Positions 28,102 through 37,606 of a DNA stretch of 64,000 bases are shown here, one piece after another; position 1 is the stretch's first letter; each line of letters starts with the position of its first letter. The notes beneath the pieces were generated by a model, which saw nothing but the letters and a program-made list of their open reading frames with translations, was not told the DNA's origin and made no database searches. This stretch comes from Fidelibacterota bacterium (GTDB taxonomy: Bacteria > Marinisomatota > Marinisomatia > SCGC-AAA003-L08 > GCA-002719095). A program made the position numbers and the translations under genes. The stretch is from the NCBI GenBank assembly GCA_002705575.1, contig PAHI01000076.1:1328-65327 (forward strand), read 5' to 3'.

Positions 28102-28743
28102 CTGATTCCTATATTGTATACTTTTAGACGATGACCTTATGCTATTAGAGCTAGGATGGCTCTTTACGAATCGAATATAAAAGTTGAATTAAGAGAAATT
28201 ATTCTTAAAAATAGACCGCAAGAACTATATAATATATCACCTAAAGGAACTGTCCCAGTTCTCCAATTAAATGAGCATAATATTATTGATGAAAGCTTAG
28301 ATATAATGTTGTGGGCGTTAAAAAAAAACAATTCAAAATGGATAAAGAATCAATTTAATTATCAGATGGAATTAATCAAATTTAATGATACTACTTTCAA
28401 GTATTTTTTAGATAGATATAAATATCATGATAGATATCCTGAGTATTCACAAAAATATTATAAAGAAAAGTGTGATCTAATATTAAATAAATATGAGGTC
28501 AAATTAACATATAATAATTTTATTATAGGCGATAGTGAGCAACTTGTAGATATAGCTATATTTCCCTTTATTAGACAGTATGCATATGTAGATAGTGTGT
28601 CTTTTGAAAAAAAATTTCCGCATTTAACTAATTGGTTTGAGAGGTTAAAAAGCTCAGATTGTTTTAATTCTGTAATGTCTAAATATTCATTATGGAATAA
28701 AAAAACCCCTCTTTTTATAAATTTTAAAAAAACAAATGATTAG
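28102..28743 (+). CDS. glutathione S-transferase-like selenoprotein
   Basis: Read through TGA at 28132-28134 the protein begins IPILYTFRR-U-PYAIRARMALYE, matching the bacterial GST-like family whose N-terminus is LYSFRRCPYAMRARMAL; selenocysteine replaces the family's active-site Cys. The body continues as a GST: NRPQELYNISPKGTVPVLQL (cis-Pro VPVL), IIDESLDIMLWAL, then an all-helical C-terminal domain. No ATG precedes the TGA in frame. CTG at 28102 (AGG ten bases upstream) gives the full first strand; TTG at 28114 is the alternative. An ATG at 28156 would delete the redox site. It follows the UxxU gene by three bases in the same frame. Confidence 0.8.
28147..28163 (+). promoter_or_regulatory. 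candidate bacterial SECIS hairpin (GST-like gene)
   Basis: AGAGCT pairs with GGCTCT (outer five pairs perfect, closing U-G) around the loop AGGAT, G at loop position 2. The loop begins 18 bases after the TGA. The stem lies in codons for conserved RARMAL, so part of it could be coincidental. Confidence 0.55.
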
Positions 28744-28772
28744 AATATAAATTTTGAAACTTTTTTTGAATA

Positions 28773-29801
28773 TCATCTAAGATAATCGCATATTAATCTA
28801 TGAAAATGATGAGTCCCCTTTTCGTATTCAGCTGAATAGCGTCCATTTTCGTAAAATTGAGATTGGATTCCCTTTTGAACGTTTAAAACAACTTCTTCAT
28901 CCTCAATCTCCACGTCGTGCAATTCTGTGATTTTTGATTTAATTTTTATATCTTCTACTACAGGGTAAGTTAAAAATTTAACTCTAGTACGATTAATAGA
29001 CATTGGTTCAACTAAATTTATTGATAAACCCCAATCGTAAAAATTAAACATCATGTTTGGGAAAATCCAGTAGTAGTATGCATATACATCATTTCTTTTA
29101 TCTTTTGTATATTGTAAAACGCCATTATCTAATAATTCTGTTTTATAGCTTTGTATATCAATTTCTCCATTTAAACCTTTATGTACAAAAGGTACATGTA
29201 AACCTTCAAGATAATTTTCACAATATAATGCCCAGTTAGCATCTAAATAATAAGTTTTTGAAAATTCAGGACTATATCTCAAGTTATCAAATGGAAATTT
29301 TTTTAGCCGATTTGAGAAATCATTAATTAAGGATTCAATTCTTATTTTTGGAGTAATTCCTGTAAATAAAAAATCAGACCATTCAAATGATGGTAATTTT
29401 ACCAAGTTATCACTATCTGATGGAAAGTTTTTGACATTTTTAAATCCTGGCATACTTAGCATTTTTCCATTTAAATCAAATAATCTTCCATGATATGTGC
29501 ATTTCATGGTTTTTTTAGTACATTTTTTTTGGGTTATTATGTGTCCACGATGAGTGCATACATTTGATAAGAAGCTATAAACCCCATTATTTTTTATTAA
29601 AACGATAGGCTCATTAATTGAATCTTGAAATAATGTAAGTGGAGTTTGTGTATTATTTGAATATTGAGATTTATGGCCTACAAATTGCCATGAATTTTTA
29701 AAGATTTTTTGTAAACATAGTGAATAATATTCTTCATTTAGATAAAAACATGAGTTCAATGACTTTGCAACTGAAATATCTTGATCAACGCTTAAAGTCA
29801 T
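28773..29801 (-). CDS. Rieske non-heme iron oxygenase, alpha subunit-like
   Basis: A 342-residue protein. The Rieske [2Fe-2S] ligands are C82, H84, C101 and H104 (CTHRGH and CTYHGR). The mononuclear iron site lies in ENYLEGLHVPFVH (H202, H207), as in ring-hydroxylating and choline/carnitine-type oxygenases. No reductase or ferredoxin gene is next to it, so electron donor and substrate are unknown. The length is slightly short for the family but both domains are complete. It lies 12 bases after the metalloprotease gene on the same strand. Confidence 0.88.
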   Translation of the reverse strand: MTLSVDQDISVAKSLNSCFYLNEEYYSLCLQKIFKNSWQFVGHKSQYSNNTQTPLTLFQDSINEPIVLIKNNGVYSFLSNVCTHRGHIITQKKCTKKTMKCTYHGRLFDLNGKMLSMPGFKNVKNFPSDSDNLVKLPSFEWSDFLFTGITPKIRIESLINDFSNRLKKFPFDNLRYSPEFSKTYYLDANWALYCENYLEGLHVPFVHKGLNGEIDIQSYKTELLDNGVLQYTKDKRNDVYAYYYWIFPNMMFNFYDWGLSINLVEPMSINRTRVKFLTYPVVEDIKIKSKITELHDVEIEDEEVVLNVQKGIQSQFYENGRYSAEYEKGTHHFHRLICDYLR

Positions 29802-29813
29802 TGTTATTTAACT

Positions 29814-32768
29814 TTATTCTAAATCGAGAGATTTTTTAATTGAATCAGATACTTTCATAAGATGTGCAAGAGTGTAATCATTGATGGATTTTTCAGCTAT
29901 CATTTCATTAATTTTAGTGTGAATTAAACTTAAGTGCAGCCTAGCCAAAGATTGAGAATCATTAGGGAAAGCCTCATTCTTATTTTCGTATGCCTTAATA
30001 AGATATTCTATATGCATGGTTTGAAGCTGTCTTCTAAATGAATTAATATCCTCAGTTACACTTAGTTCATACCAAATAGACTCTGATATTTCATTAAATA
30101 AATAACTTAATTCAAATACTTGCTCTTCGGAGGTTTTTATTGTGTTATCAATTATTCTATTATGAGTTCTTGTATCAAATAAGCGCCTTAAAGAAGATTT
30201 TTGAACTGATTTAACAACTGAATGTAGAGGGAAGTCTAGTCTGCTCATTCTGTAAACACTACCTTCTAAATCTGAGAGTCTCTCAGGAGCCATTTTATTT
30301 AATAATTCTGAATCAAACTTGAATGCATTCTTATCAAAAATATATTTTTTATAAAAATCAAGAGCAGCTTTTTGAGTTGCTAAATCGATTGTCTCTAATG
30401 GTAAATCGTTATATTTTTGGCCAACATGATGCCTACTATGTTTAATCCCACCAATAAATTTATAAACACTTGCTACACCCCTATAATATTCATAGAAACC
30501 TTCATAGAATAAACTTCTTATTTTAGGATATCTTTGTCCATTTTTTTCAAAATTGTCAAGTATACTATTTATATATTGATTTCCTAATTCGATTCTTTTA
30601 GCATAATGCTCAATAGGATTAGAGGTCATATCTCTTCTGTTTATATAGGGATCTATACCTCTACTTCCAGCATCTTCGTCTGTGCCATATGCAAGTAATG
30701 GATTAGTAGACTTTGATGCGATTTTTTCTAAGAAATCTTTCTCTGGTGTTTTTGAATAAGGAGGTTGTTCAGCATAAGCATATTCAATAGCCCAGTAATC
30801 ATAGTGTCCAGGGACTGTTTGGAAGTAGTTTTTACCTCCATCAAATAGGTTGGTAGCATTGTAATCCATAACTGACCCTGTAACTCCATATTGTTCAGTA
30901 AAATTAGGGTTGCTTATTTCTTCTAAGCTGAAAACAGAACTTGCTTTAAAATTGTGCCTCAATCCAAGAGTATGACCAACTTCATGAAGTATTAAATCAA
31001 CTAAACCATCGTGAACAAATTTTTTAAAATTAGTTTTATTGTTATCAATTTGTCCTGTGGCCGTAAAATAATTCCAAGCATATGTCATTTTGTGATTCAT
31101 TATATTATGATATTCACATTTTTCATGATTATGATCATTATTCAGATTATTTTCTTCAATTGATAAATCTAATGGATCAATATATTCAGCAAAATCCGTG
31201 TAGTAATATCTTACAAAGTCACTTCCAATTCGTATGTCAGCATCATAAATTTCTCCTGTAAAAGGGTTGGCTCTAGATGGACCAACAGCGTAAGCGTTAC
31301 CAGGTTGAATCATCCAACGTATTGTATTATACCTTGTATCTGCGGGATCCCAATCAGCATTATCAGGCATTTGCTTAGCAACAATAGCATTTTTAAATCC
31401 AATTTTTTCAAAAGCTAAATTCCATTTTAAAATACCTTCTTTAATCGCACTTCGAAATTCGTGAGGCACAGTATTTTCAATCCAGAAAACAATAGGCTCT
31501 ACTGGTTCTGATAAATTTAGATTTGGGTTTTTCTTTTTTAAGTTCCATCTATTAATGTATCTAATATCAGGAATATCTTTAAAAGTATCTGAATAATCTT
31601 GATAAATTGTTAAAAAATGACCTACTCTATCATCTGCTAAACGAGGTTTATAGCTAGAGTTTGGGAGTCTAGTAATGCTAATGTGATATTTGTGCACCAT
31701 ACTCCTTGAATCTGCTAAAGTAAATCTATAATTAGATCTACTCGATTTATAATGAATTGTTACATCAATCTCAGAATTATCAAGAAAAGATTTAATATAG
31801 TTAAAGTAGCTATTTGTTTTGTCAAATTTATAATTTATAGAACTAATGCTACCTACATTTCCGATATCTCTTATAAAAAAAGCTGAAGCATCAATAAGAT
31901 AAGCTCCGGTATCTTTATGTGGCTCAGTTAATATTTTAGTACTTGTTAAAATAGAATTAGGAATATGATTTTTTATTGCTTTGCTTATAGGTAAATTTTT
32001 ATCAGCTCGGAAATTAACATTAACCTCAACAAATTGAACCTTATTACCAACCTTTTTCAGCATAAATGGGTACTCTCCTTGCATTGAGCTCCCATCAAAA
32101 TAAAAGGCATCGCCAGATTGTCTCGTAATGTTAGTTAAGAATATTTCTTCAAATTGATTAGGCCTAATTTCCATTAACATTGTTCCGTCATCTTCTTTTT
32201 GGTAAAAAGTGAACAATCCTTCAATTTTTTTATAATCTTTTATTTTATCAATAAATGATTTATTATTTTTTTTCGTACTTTTTTGTGATTCTTTTTTAGG
32301 CGTAACATTAGTTTTTTCATCATTTTTTTGATTAGCTTTTGAAGAATTGTTAGATTTATTTTTAGTAAGATTGTCAGAATTTTTTTTATGATGTGACATT
32401 AATTCTTCAACAAAATTAATGGTGCAATACATCGATTCATTTAGCATTTGATTTGCAAAATTGTGAGCTATTTTTTGGTTATTATATATATAGTTTATTT
32501 CGTTGTAAAATTTATCTTCTGAAAGGAAACTGCTTATTTCAGATAAAGCACAATCACAGAATTCTTTTTTATCAGAGAAAATAATTTCAATGTTTTGATA
32601 GTCTAGTTCGATACATTGTTGTATAAATTTTTTTTTATTTTCAGTATCCCAAATATGATTAGTTTTTTTTAAATTATTTTCAGTAAGAAATTTTTTATCA
32701 AATTCTAAAAAAGGATTTGAGAATATAATTGTAATAGAATAAATGATTATTTTATATATTGATTTCAT
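29814..32768 (-). CDS. exported zinc-dependent metalloprotease (DUF5117-type)
   Basis: A 984-residue protein with a signal peptide (IYKIIIYSITIIFS). An N-terminal Cys-bearing region (C52, C71-x-C73, C115) leads to a Lys/Asn/Ser-rich linker at about 125-170. The large catalytic part contains the metzincin motif HEVGHTLGLRH at 595-605 and GSVMDYNA soon after as the Met-turn, matching the DUF5117/DUF4953 metalloprotease family. It probably works in the periplasm or outside the cell. It overlaps purA by four bases, which is odd company for a secreted protease and probably only reflects genome compaction. Confidence 0.88.
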   Translation of the reverse strand: MKSIYKIIIYSITIIFSNPFLEFDKKFLTENNLKKTNHIWDTENKKKFIQQCIELDYQNIEIIFSDKKEFCDCALSEISSFLSEDKFYNEINYIYNNQKIAHNFANQMLNESMYCTINFVEELMSHHKKNSDNLTKNKSNNSSKANQKNDEKTNVTPKKESQKSTKKNNKSFIDKIKDYKKIEGLFTFYQKEDDGTMLMEIRPNQFEEIFLTNITRQSGDAFYFDGSSMQGEYPFMLKKVGNKVQFVEVNVNFRADKNLPISKAIKNHIPNSILTSTKILTEPHKDTGAYLIDASAFFIRDIGNVGSISSINYKFDKTNSYFNYIKSFLDNSEIDVTIHYKSSRSNYRFTLADSRSMVHKYHISITRLPNSSYKPRLADDRVGHFLTIYQDYSDTFKDIPDIRYINRWNLKKKNPNLNLSEPVEPIVFWIENTVPHEFRSAIKEGILKWNLAFEKIGFKNAIVAKQMPDNADWDPADTRYNTIRWMIQPGNAYAVGPSRANPFTGEIYDADIRIGSDFVRYYYTDFAEYIDPLDLSIEENNLNNDHNHEKCEYHNIMNHKMTYAWNYFTATGQIDNNKTNFKKFVHDGLVDLILHEVGHTLGLRHNFKASSVFSLEEISNPNFTEQYGVTGSVMDYNATNLFDGGKNYFQTVPGHYDYWAIEYAYAEQPPYSKTPEKDFLEKIASKSTNPLLAYGTDEDAGSRGIDPYINRRDMTSNPIEHYAKRIELGNQYINSILDNFEKNGQRYPKIRSLFYEGFYEYYRGVASVYKFIGGIKHSRHHVGQKYNDLPLETIDLATQKAALDFYKKYIFDKNAFKFDSELLNKMAPERLSDLEGSVYRMSRLDFPLHSVVKSVQKSSLRRLFDTRTHNRIIDNTIKTSEEQVFELSYLFNEISESIWYELSVTEDINSFRRQLQTMHIEYLIKAYENKNEAFPNDSQSLARLHLSLIHTKINEMIAEKSINDYTLAHLMKVSDSIKKSLDLE

Positions 32769-34012
32769 AGGTTTATAATTTGATTCCTTTTTGGGCCTAT
32801 AGATACAATTTTTACATCACATTCTAATAAGCTCTCTAAATAATTTATATATTCTTTTGCTTCTTTAGGAAAATTTTTAAATAAACGTATGTTTTTTAAA
32901 TCGCAGTTCCATCCATTGAATTTTTTGTATATAGGAGAAACTTCATCCAGTTCATTCATAAAGTCACTATAATCGTTTGATGTGTTATTATTAAATTCAT
33001 AATGAGTACAGACCTTAATTGTTTTAAACGTGTTTAATATGTCAAGTTTTGTTAAGACTATTTTATTAATTCCATTTATTTTTAAACTGTAAGAAGCTGC
33101 TACAGCATCAAACCATCCGCAACGTCTAGGGCGACCTGTTGTGGCACCAAATTCACTGCCTATTTTTTGAATTTTTAAACCTGTTTTATTTTTTAATTCA
33201 GTAGGGAATGGACCATTACCTACTCTAGTGACATAAGCTTTAAATATTCCAATTATTTCATTGAAATTAGAGCTGGGAACCCCTAAGCCTGAAGATATTC
33301 CTCCAATAGTTGGATTCGATGAAGTTACATATGGATATGTGCCATGGTCAATGTCTAAAAGAGCCCCTTGGGCACCTTCTACAAGAATTTTATTATTAGG
33401 ATTGTGTAATAGCGGGAATGTATTTTTAACATGCTTAGATATATATTCACAACATTTATAAAATTCTTGAATATCTTCGTTTTTTAAATAAGATGAATTA
33501 ATTTCTTCTTTTTTAATAGCAACTTCAATTCTTTTTTCAAATATTTTTTTCAAATTTATTTTGTTTAATAGGTTTACTGCTCGAATCCCCTTTCTGTTAT
33601 ATTTGTCAACGTAAGTGGGGCCAATCCCTTTTCCTGTTGTACCTATTTTTTTGTTTGAGCTACTTTCATTTTTTTTGTCAATTTCTTTGTGTAAAGGAGT
33701 AACAATATGAGAGTTTGGTGATATATATATATTTTTAGTTGGAAATTTAGCTTTTTCTAAGCTGATAATTTCTTCGTATAATTCTACGGGATCTATAACC
33801 ATACCATTTCCTAATATGCAAACACAATTTTCTTGAAGAATTCCAGAGGGTACTTGATGTAGCACTAATTTTTTACCTTTTGAGTATACAGTGTGGCCCG
33901 CGTTTGCTCCGCCTTGATATCTTGCAACAATGTCAACATTTTCACTCAACAGGTCAACAATTTTACCCTTTCCTTCATCTCCCCATTGACCACCCATTAT
34001 TATTTTATTCAT
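32765..34012 (-). CDS. purA: adenylosuccinate synthetase
   Basis: A 415-residue enzyme with MGGQWGDEGKGKIVD at the N-terminus (catalytic Asp and P-loop equivalent), YQGGANAGHT, GTTGKGIGPTYVDK, VEGAQGALLDIDHGTYPYVT and TTGRPRRCGWFD. It joins IMP and aspartate using GTP in AMP synthesis. Length is close to the 420-430 typical. It starts five bases after secF on the same strand, within a compact operon. Confidence 0.97.
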   Translation of the reverse strand: MNKIIMGGQWGDEGKGKIVDLLSENVDIVARYQGGANAGHTVYSKGKKLVLHQVPSGILQENCVCILGNGMVIDPVELYEEIISLEKAKFPTKNIYISPNSHIVTPLHKEIDKKNESSSNKKIGTTGKGIGPTYVDKYNRKGIRAVNLLNKINLKKIFEKRIEVAIKKEEINSSYLKNEDIQEFYKCCEYISKHVKNTFPLLHNPNNKILVEGAQGALLDIDHGTYPYVTSSNPTIGGISSGLGVPSSNFNEIIGIFKAYVTRVGNGPFPTELKNKTGLKIQKIGSEFGATTGRPRRCGWFDAVAASYSLKINGINKIVLTKLDILNTFKTIKVCTHYEFNNNTSNDYSDFMNELDEVSPIYKKFNGWNCDLKNIRLFKNFPKEAKEYINYLESLLECDVKIVSIGPKRNQIINL

Positions 34013-34017
34013 AAAAA

Positions 34018-34917
34018 TTAAATTTCATCCTCTTCAAATTCAAACTTTTTAAGTATATATCCAAACTTATTTTGTAAAAATATAAATGTAGCACTTGCTA
34101 TAAATATAGAAGAATATGTTCCAATTATAACTCCAATTATTAATGCGAAAGTAAATAGTTTAATCATATAACTACCTATAAAATATAATATAAATAAAAC
34201 AATTAATGTTGTTATAGAGGTTAGAAAAGTTCGTGTTAGGGTTTCGTTAATTGATTTGTTAACAGCTATTGATATATTATTTGTTTTTTCAGATTTTAAA
34301 TTTTCTCTTATTCTATCAAATACTACGATAGTATCATTAAGAGAGTATCCTATAATAGTTAGAAAAGCTGCAATTATTGGGAGGTTGATTTCAAGTGATA
34401 GTAAGCTAAAAACTCCCAAAGTTATTAATATATCATGCATTAAAGCTAAAATACTGCCTATTGCAAAAAAGCTATTAAATCTGAAGCCTATGTATAAAAG
34501 TATCAGTAATATTGCAACAAACATTGCGAGCAATGCGTCGTTTTTTAAATCTTTGCTGATATTTTTGCTGATATTTTCTGATAAAATACTTTCAAAAATG
34601 ACGCCTTTCAGATCATTTTCTGAAAAGTTTATTTTACTATTAATTGAAAAAACGTTCTTTTCAATATCAAAGCTCTCTATTTTTTTAATTGTGTAGTTGT
34701 TATTAATATGCGTTGAATCAAATGCAGTTTTTATATCGTTTATAGAAATATTTTTGTCAACTGAAATATCGAGCCTTTTACCACCCAAAAAATCAATCCC
34801 TAGGTTTAAGCCTTTTGTTAACATAGCAGTTAAGCTTAAGCACATAATTACAACTGATATTATAATGGCATACTTATTGAGGTTAATAAAATTAATTTTA
34901 TGCTTGGGAGTACTCAT
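34018..34917 (-). CDS. secF: protein translocase subunit SecF
   Basis: A 299-residue RND-fold membrane protein with N-terminal helix, GIDFLGGKRLDI and IIGYSLNDTIVVFDRIRENL, the SecF signature. With SecD it uses the proton-motive force to help exported proteins leave the Sec channel. It overlaps secD by four bases. Many exported proteins in this window would depend on it. Confidence 0.96.
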   Translation of the reverse strand: MSTPKHKINFINLNKYAIIISVVIMCLSLTAMLTKGLNLGIDFLGGKRLDISVDKNISINDIKTAFDSTHINNNYTIKKIESFDIEKNVFSINSKINFSENDLKGVIFESILSENISKNISKDLKNDALLAMFVAILLILLYIGFRFNSFFAIGSILALMHDILITLGVFSLLSLEINLPIIAAFLTIIGYSLNDTIVVFDRIRENLKSEKTNNISIAVNKSINETLTRTFLTSITTLIVLFILYFIGSYMIKLFTFALIIGVIIGTYSSIFIASATFIFLQNKFGYILKKFEFEEDEI

Positions 34918-36698
34918 ATACTTAATTTTTTAGGTATTTTTGATTGGTAGATAGTATCAAAAATCGTTCTAGTGATATAGATAGCAGTAAACATTGAACA
35001 TATAATTCCAGCTATTAATGTGACCGCAAAACCTTTTATTGGACCACTACCCAAAGAGTATAATATAAATGCAGTTAATAATGTTGTAATGTTAGCATCT
35101 ATAATTGTTATGAATGCCCTATTATAGCCAGACTCTATGGCACTTAGCGGAGGAATACCTTTTTGTATTTCTTCCTTTATTCTTTCAAAAATAATAACAT
35201 TTGCATCTACTGCAATTCCTACTGTCAAAATAAATCCAGCTATACCAGGTAGAGTTAAAGTAGCTCCAAGTATTGATAAAATAGCTCCCATGAATAATAT
35301 ATTTAGTAGTAGAGCGCTAGATGCTATCAATCCAGATTTTTTATAAAAAATGATTATAAAAATTATTACAAAAGAGATACCAACTATAAAAGCAATTATA
35401 CCCAACTTAATCATTTGTTTACCTAATTCAGGCCCGCTGTTTTTACTGTAGTCTATTTTTAAAGGAAGATTCAGCTTTCCGTGTCGTAATTGCATAGCAA
35501 CATATTGAGCCTCGTTTAATGTTTCAAATCCGCTTATTTGACACATACCATCTGGAATTTTAGTTCTTATTACAGGAGAGGTCAGTATATTGTCATCTAG
35601 ACTAACGGTTACTATTTTCCCAATATTTTTTTCAGTAAAAGTTGCCCAAACTTCAGATGCAGACTTGTTTTTATTGCCCTTTTTATTGTCAAATTCAAGA
35701 TTAATAATGTAATCTCCCATAAGTTCGTTATCCGTTGAGGCGTTAGCACTATTAACTGAGTCTCCGGTTAGTATAGGTTTTCTTAAAACAATACATAAAA
35801 GTTTATCACCATTTTCAAATAGTTCAGCGAAATTTATAATGCTATTTTTATAATAGCTATTTTCTGGAGGTATATATAAGAATTTATAATTATTAAACCA
35901 GGGGTCTGCACCTTTTAATTGAATTAAATCTTTGAATTTTAAAAAATCACTCTTTTTTAAATAAATGACATTTAAATCTGAGCCATCTTTAAATAGAGCT
36001 GTTTTTTTAGTTGTTAGATTTTTTAAGTCAGGCCATTTTGATATTGCTCTTATTATATTAGAATTCCAATCTTCAGGACCTAGGTTCATGCCTTTAACCA
36101 TTTTATTGAATTCAAGTTTTGCGCTAGATGTTATAATTTCTTCTAGTCTATCAATATTTTGTTTGCCTGGAATTTCTACAGAGATTCTGCTGCCTACTAC
36201 TCTAACGCTGGGCTCTACAACACCTTTTTCATCTATTCTATTCCTTATGATGTTTGTGTTACTCTCAAGAGATTTTTTTAGAGAAGTCTTTATGTCTTGT
36301 ATTGTTTTTCCATTATATAAATCACTTATTGTTGATTTGTTTTTAGTGTACTGTAAGTAATGAGCTAATGTATCTATATTAAGTTCTTCTAAATTGTTTT
36401 TAGAGTGATTTGATTTAAAATTTTCTAAAGCTTCAAAAAGATCTTTTTTTGCTTTTATATTATTATAATTTTTGAATTCACCTATAAGCCAGCTCTCAAT
36501 TTTTGGAGCCAGTAAGAATTCTTTTCCTCCTTGTAAATCAAGACCTAGATTAACGATGTTCGCATCAAATAAAAACTTTTGATTTGCTTTAATTGGTTCG
36601 CTAGAACTATAAAATATGATGTCATTTATTAATACAATAAAAGAAAATAATATGATTGATATTATGATTAGCCATTTATTATAAATAATGTTTTTCAT
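34914..36698 (-). CDS. secD: protein translocase subunit SecD
   Basis: A 594-residue membrane protein. NLGLDLQGGKEFLL follows the first helix, the large periplasmic P1 region carries RIDEKGVVEPSVRVVGSRI and EIPGKQNIDRL, and the C-terminal membrane half has GIAVDANVIIFERIKEE. These are SecD hallmarks. Its start faces parA across a 131-base gap. Confidence 0.96.
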   Translation of the reverse strand: MKNIIYNKWLIIISIILFSFIVLINDIIFYSSSEPIKANQKFLFDANIVNLGLDLQGGKEFLLAPKIESWLIGEFKNYNNIKAKKDLFEALENFKSNHSKNNLEELNIDTLAHYLQYTKNKSTISDLYNGKTIQDIKTSLKKSLESNTNIIRNRIDEKGVVEPSVRVVGSRISVEIPGKQNIDRLEEIITSSAKLEFNKMVKGMNLGPEDWNSNIIRAISKWPDLKNLTTKKTALFKDGSDLNVIYLKKSDFLKFKDLIQLKGADPWFNNYKFLYIPPENSYYKNSIINFAELFENGDKLLCIVLRKPILTGDSVNSANASTDNELMGDYIINLEFDNKKGNKNKSASEVWATFTEKNIGKIVTVSLDDNILTSPVIRTKIPDGMCQISGFETLNEAQYVAMQLRHGKLNLPLKIDYSKNSGPELGKQMIKLGIIAFIVGISFVIIFIIIFYKKSGLIASSALLLNILFMGAILSILGATLTLPGIAGFILTVGIAVDANVIIFERIKEEIQKGIPPLSAIESGYNRAFITIIDANITTLLTAFILYSLGSGPIKGFAVTLIAGIICSMFTAIYITRTIFDTIYQSKIPKKLSI

Positions 36699-36810
36699 TT
36701 TTTTTGTTTTTTAAAGAAAATTAAAGAATAATTTTAAGGTATCAATTTAATAATAAATAGTAATTTTTATTAGAATTGTCTTTAAATCAGTAACATCGTA
36801 ACTTACTTTT

Positions 36811-36816
36811 TATAAT
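36811..36816 (+). promoter_or_regulatory. possible -10 box for parA
   Basis: A perfect TATAAT lies 13 bases before the parA ATG, in the 131-base secD/parA divergent gap. No good -35 lies 17 bases upstream, and the resulting leader would be very short (about 7 bases). The rest of the gap is AT-rich without clear structure; no parS palindrome is present. Confidence 0.3.
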
Positions 36817-36829
36817 TTGGTTAAGATTT

Positions 36830-37606
36830 ATGAATAAATTTGATACTAAAATAATTGCATTAAGCAATCAAAAAGGGGGGGTTGGCAAGACAACGTCTTC
36901 AATTAATATTGCTTCTTATCTTGCAGCAAGCGAGATTCCTACACTTATTATAGATTTAGATCCTCAAGCTAATACCAGTTCTGGGCTAGGGCTAGAGATT
37001 GGTTCATATGATGAATCTATATATGATGTTATTGTTAATGGCGTTAACATTAAAAAGGTTATTCAAAAAACTGAGTTATCATATTTAGATATTGCGCCAT
37101 CTTCACAACAACTAGTGGGAGCTGAAATTGAGCTAGTATCTGAGCTCAAAAGAGAATATTTATTAAAAGAATCATTAAAAAAAATTAAAGGTAAGTATAA
37201 GTTTGTCATTATTGACTGTCCTCCTTCTTTAGGCCTATTAACTATCAATGTACTTACAGCTTCTGATTCATTAATTATTCCAATACAATGTGAGTATTAT
37301 GCTCTTGAAGGTTTATCGCAGCTTCTCAATACAATAAGGTTAGTTCAGAAACGATTAAATAAAAAATTAAAAATTGAGGGAATTCTAGTAACGATGTACG
37401 ATACAAGATTAAACTTATCTAAACAAGTTGTAGGTGAATTAGAGGACTATTTTAAAAATAAGGTGTATGGTACTTATATTCATCGCAATGTAAGGCTTAG
37501 TGAAGCTCCTAGTCATGGCAAGCCTATATTGCTATATGACGCTTCTTCTACGGGTGCACAAAATTATATGAATTTAGTTTCGGAGATAATAGCAGATAAT
37601 GAATGA
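36830..37606 (+). CDS. parA: chromosome partitioning ATPase ParA
   Basis: A 258-residue deviant Walker ATPase: SNQKGGVGKTTSSINIASYL, LIIDLDPQANTSSGLG, VIIDCPPSLGLLTINVL. It forms a DNA-bound gradient that moves ParB-parS complexes. The start codon is followed directly by the core, as in chromosomal (Soj-like) ParA. It overlaps parB by eight bases. A seven-G run encodes the GG of the P-loop, unusual in this AT-rich sequence but dictated by the motif. Confidence 0.95.
   Translation: MNKFDTKIIALSNQKGGVGKTTSSINIASYLAASEIPTLIIDLDPQANTSSGLGLEIGSYDESIYDVIVNGVNIKKVIQKTELSYLDIAPSSQQLVGAEIELVSELKREYLLKESLKKIKGKYKFVIIDCPPSLGLLTINVLTASDSLIIPIQCEYYALEGLSQLLNTIRLVQKRLNKKLKIEGILVTMYDTRLNLSKQVVGELEDYFKNKVYGTYIHRNVRLSEAPSHGKPILLYDASSTGAQNYMNLVSEIIADNE

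Noticed and set aside
27559..28134. TGA recoded as Trp (genetic code 4/25)
   Set aside because: TGA ends several intact genes here (5401, 18385, 37606), and Trp is encoded by TGG throughout. The three internal TGAs align with Cys, not Trp.
28156..28743. ATG at 28156 as the GST-like start
   Set aside because: It lies inside the conserved RARMALYE motif and would remove the first strand and the redox residue; homology clearly extends upstream through the TGA.
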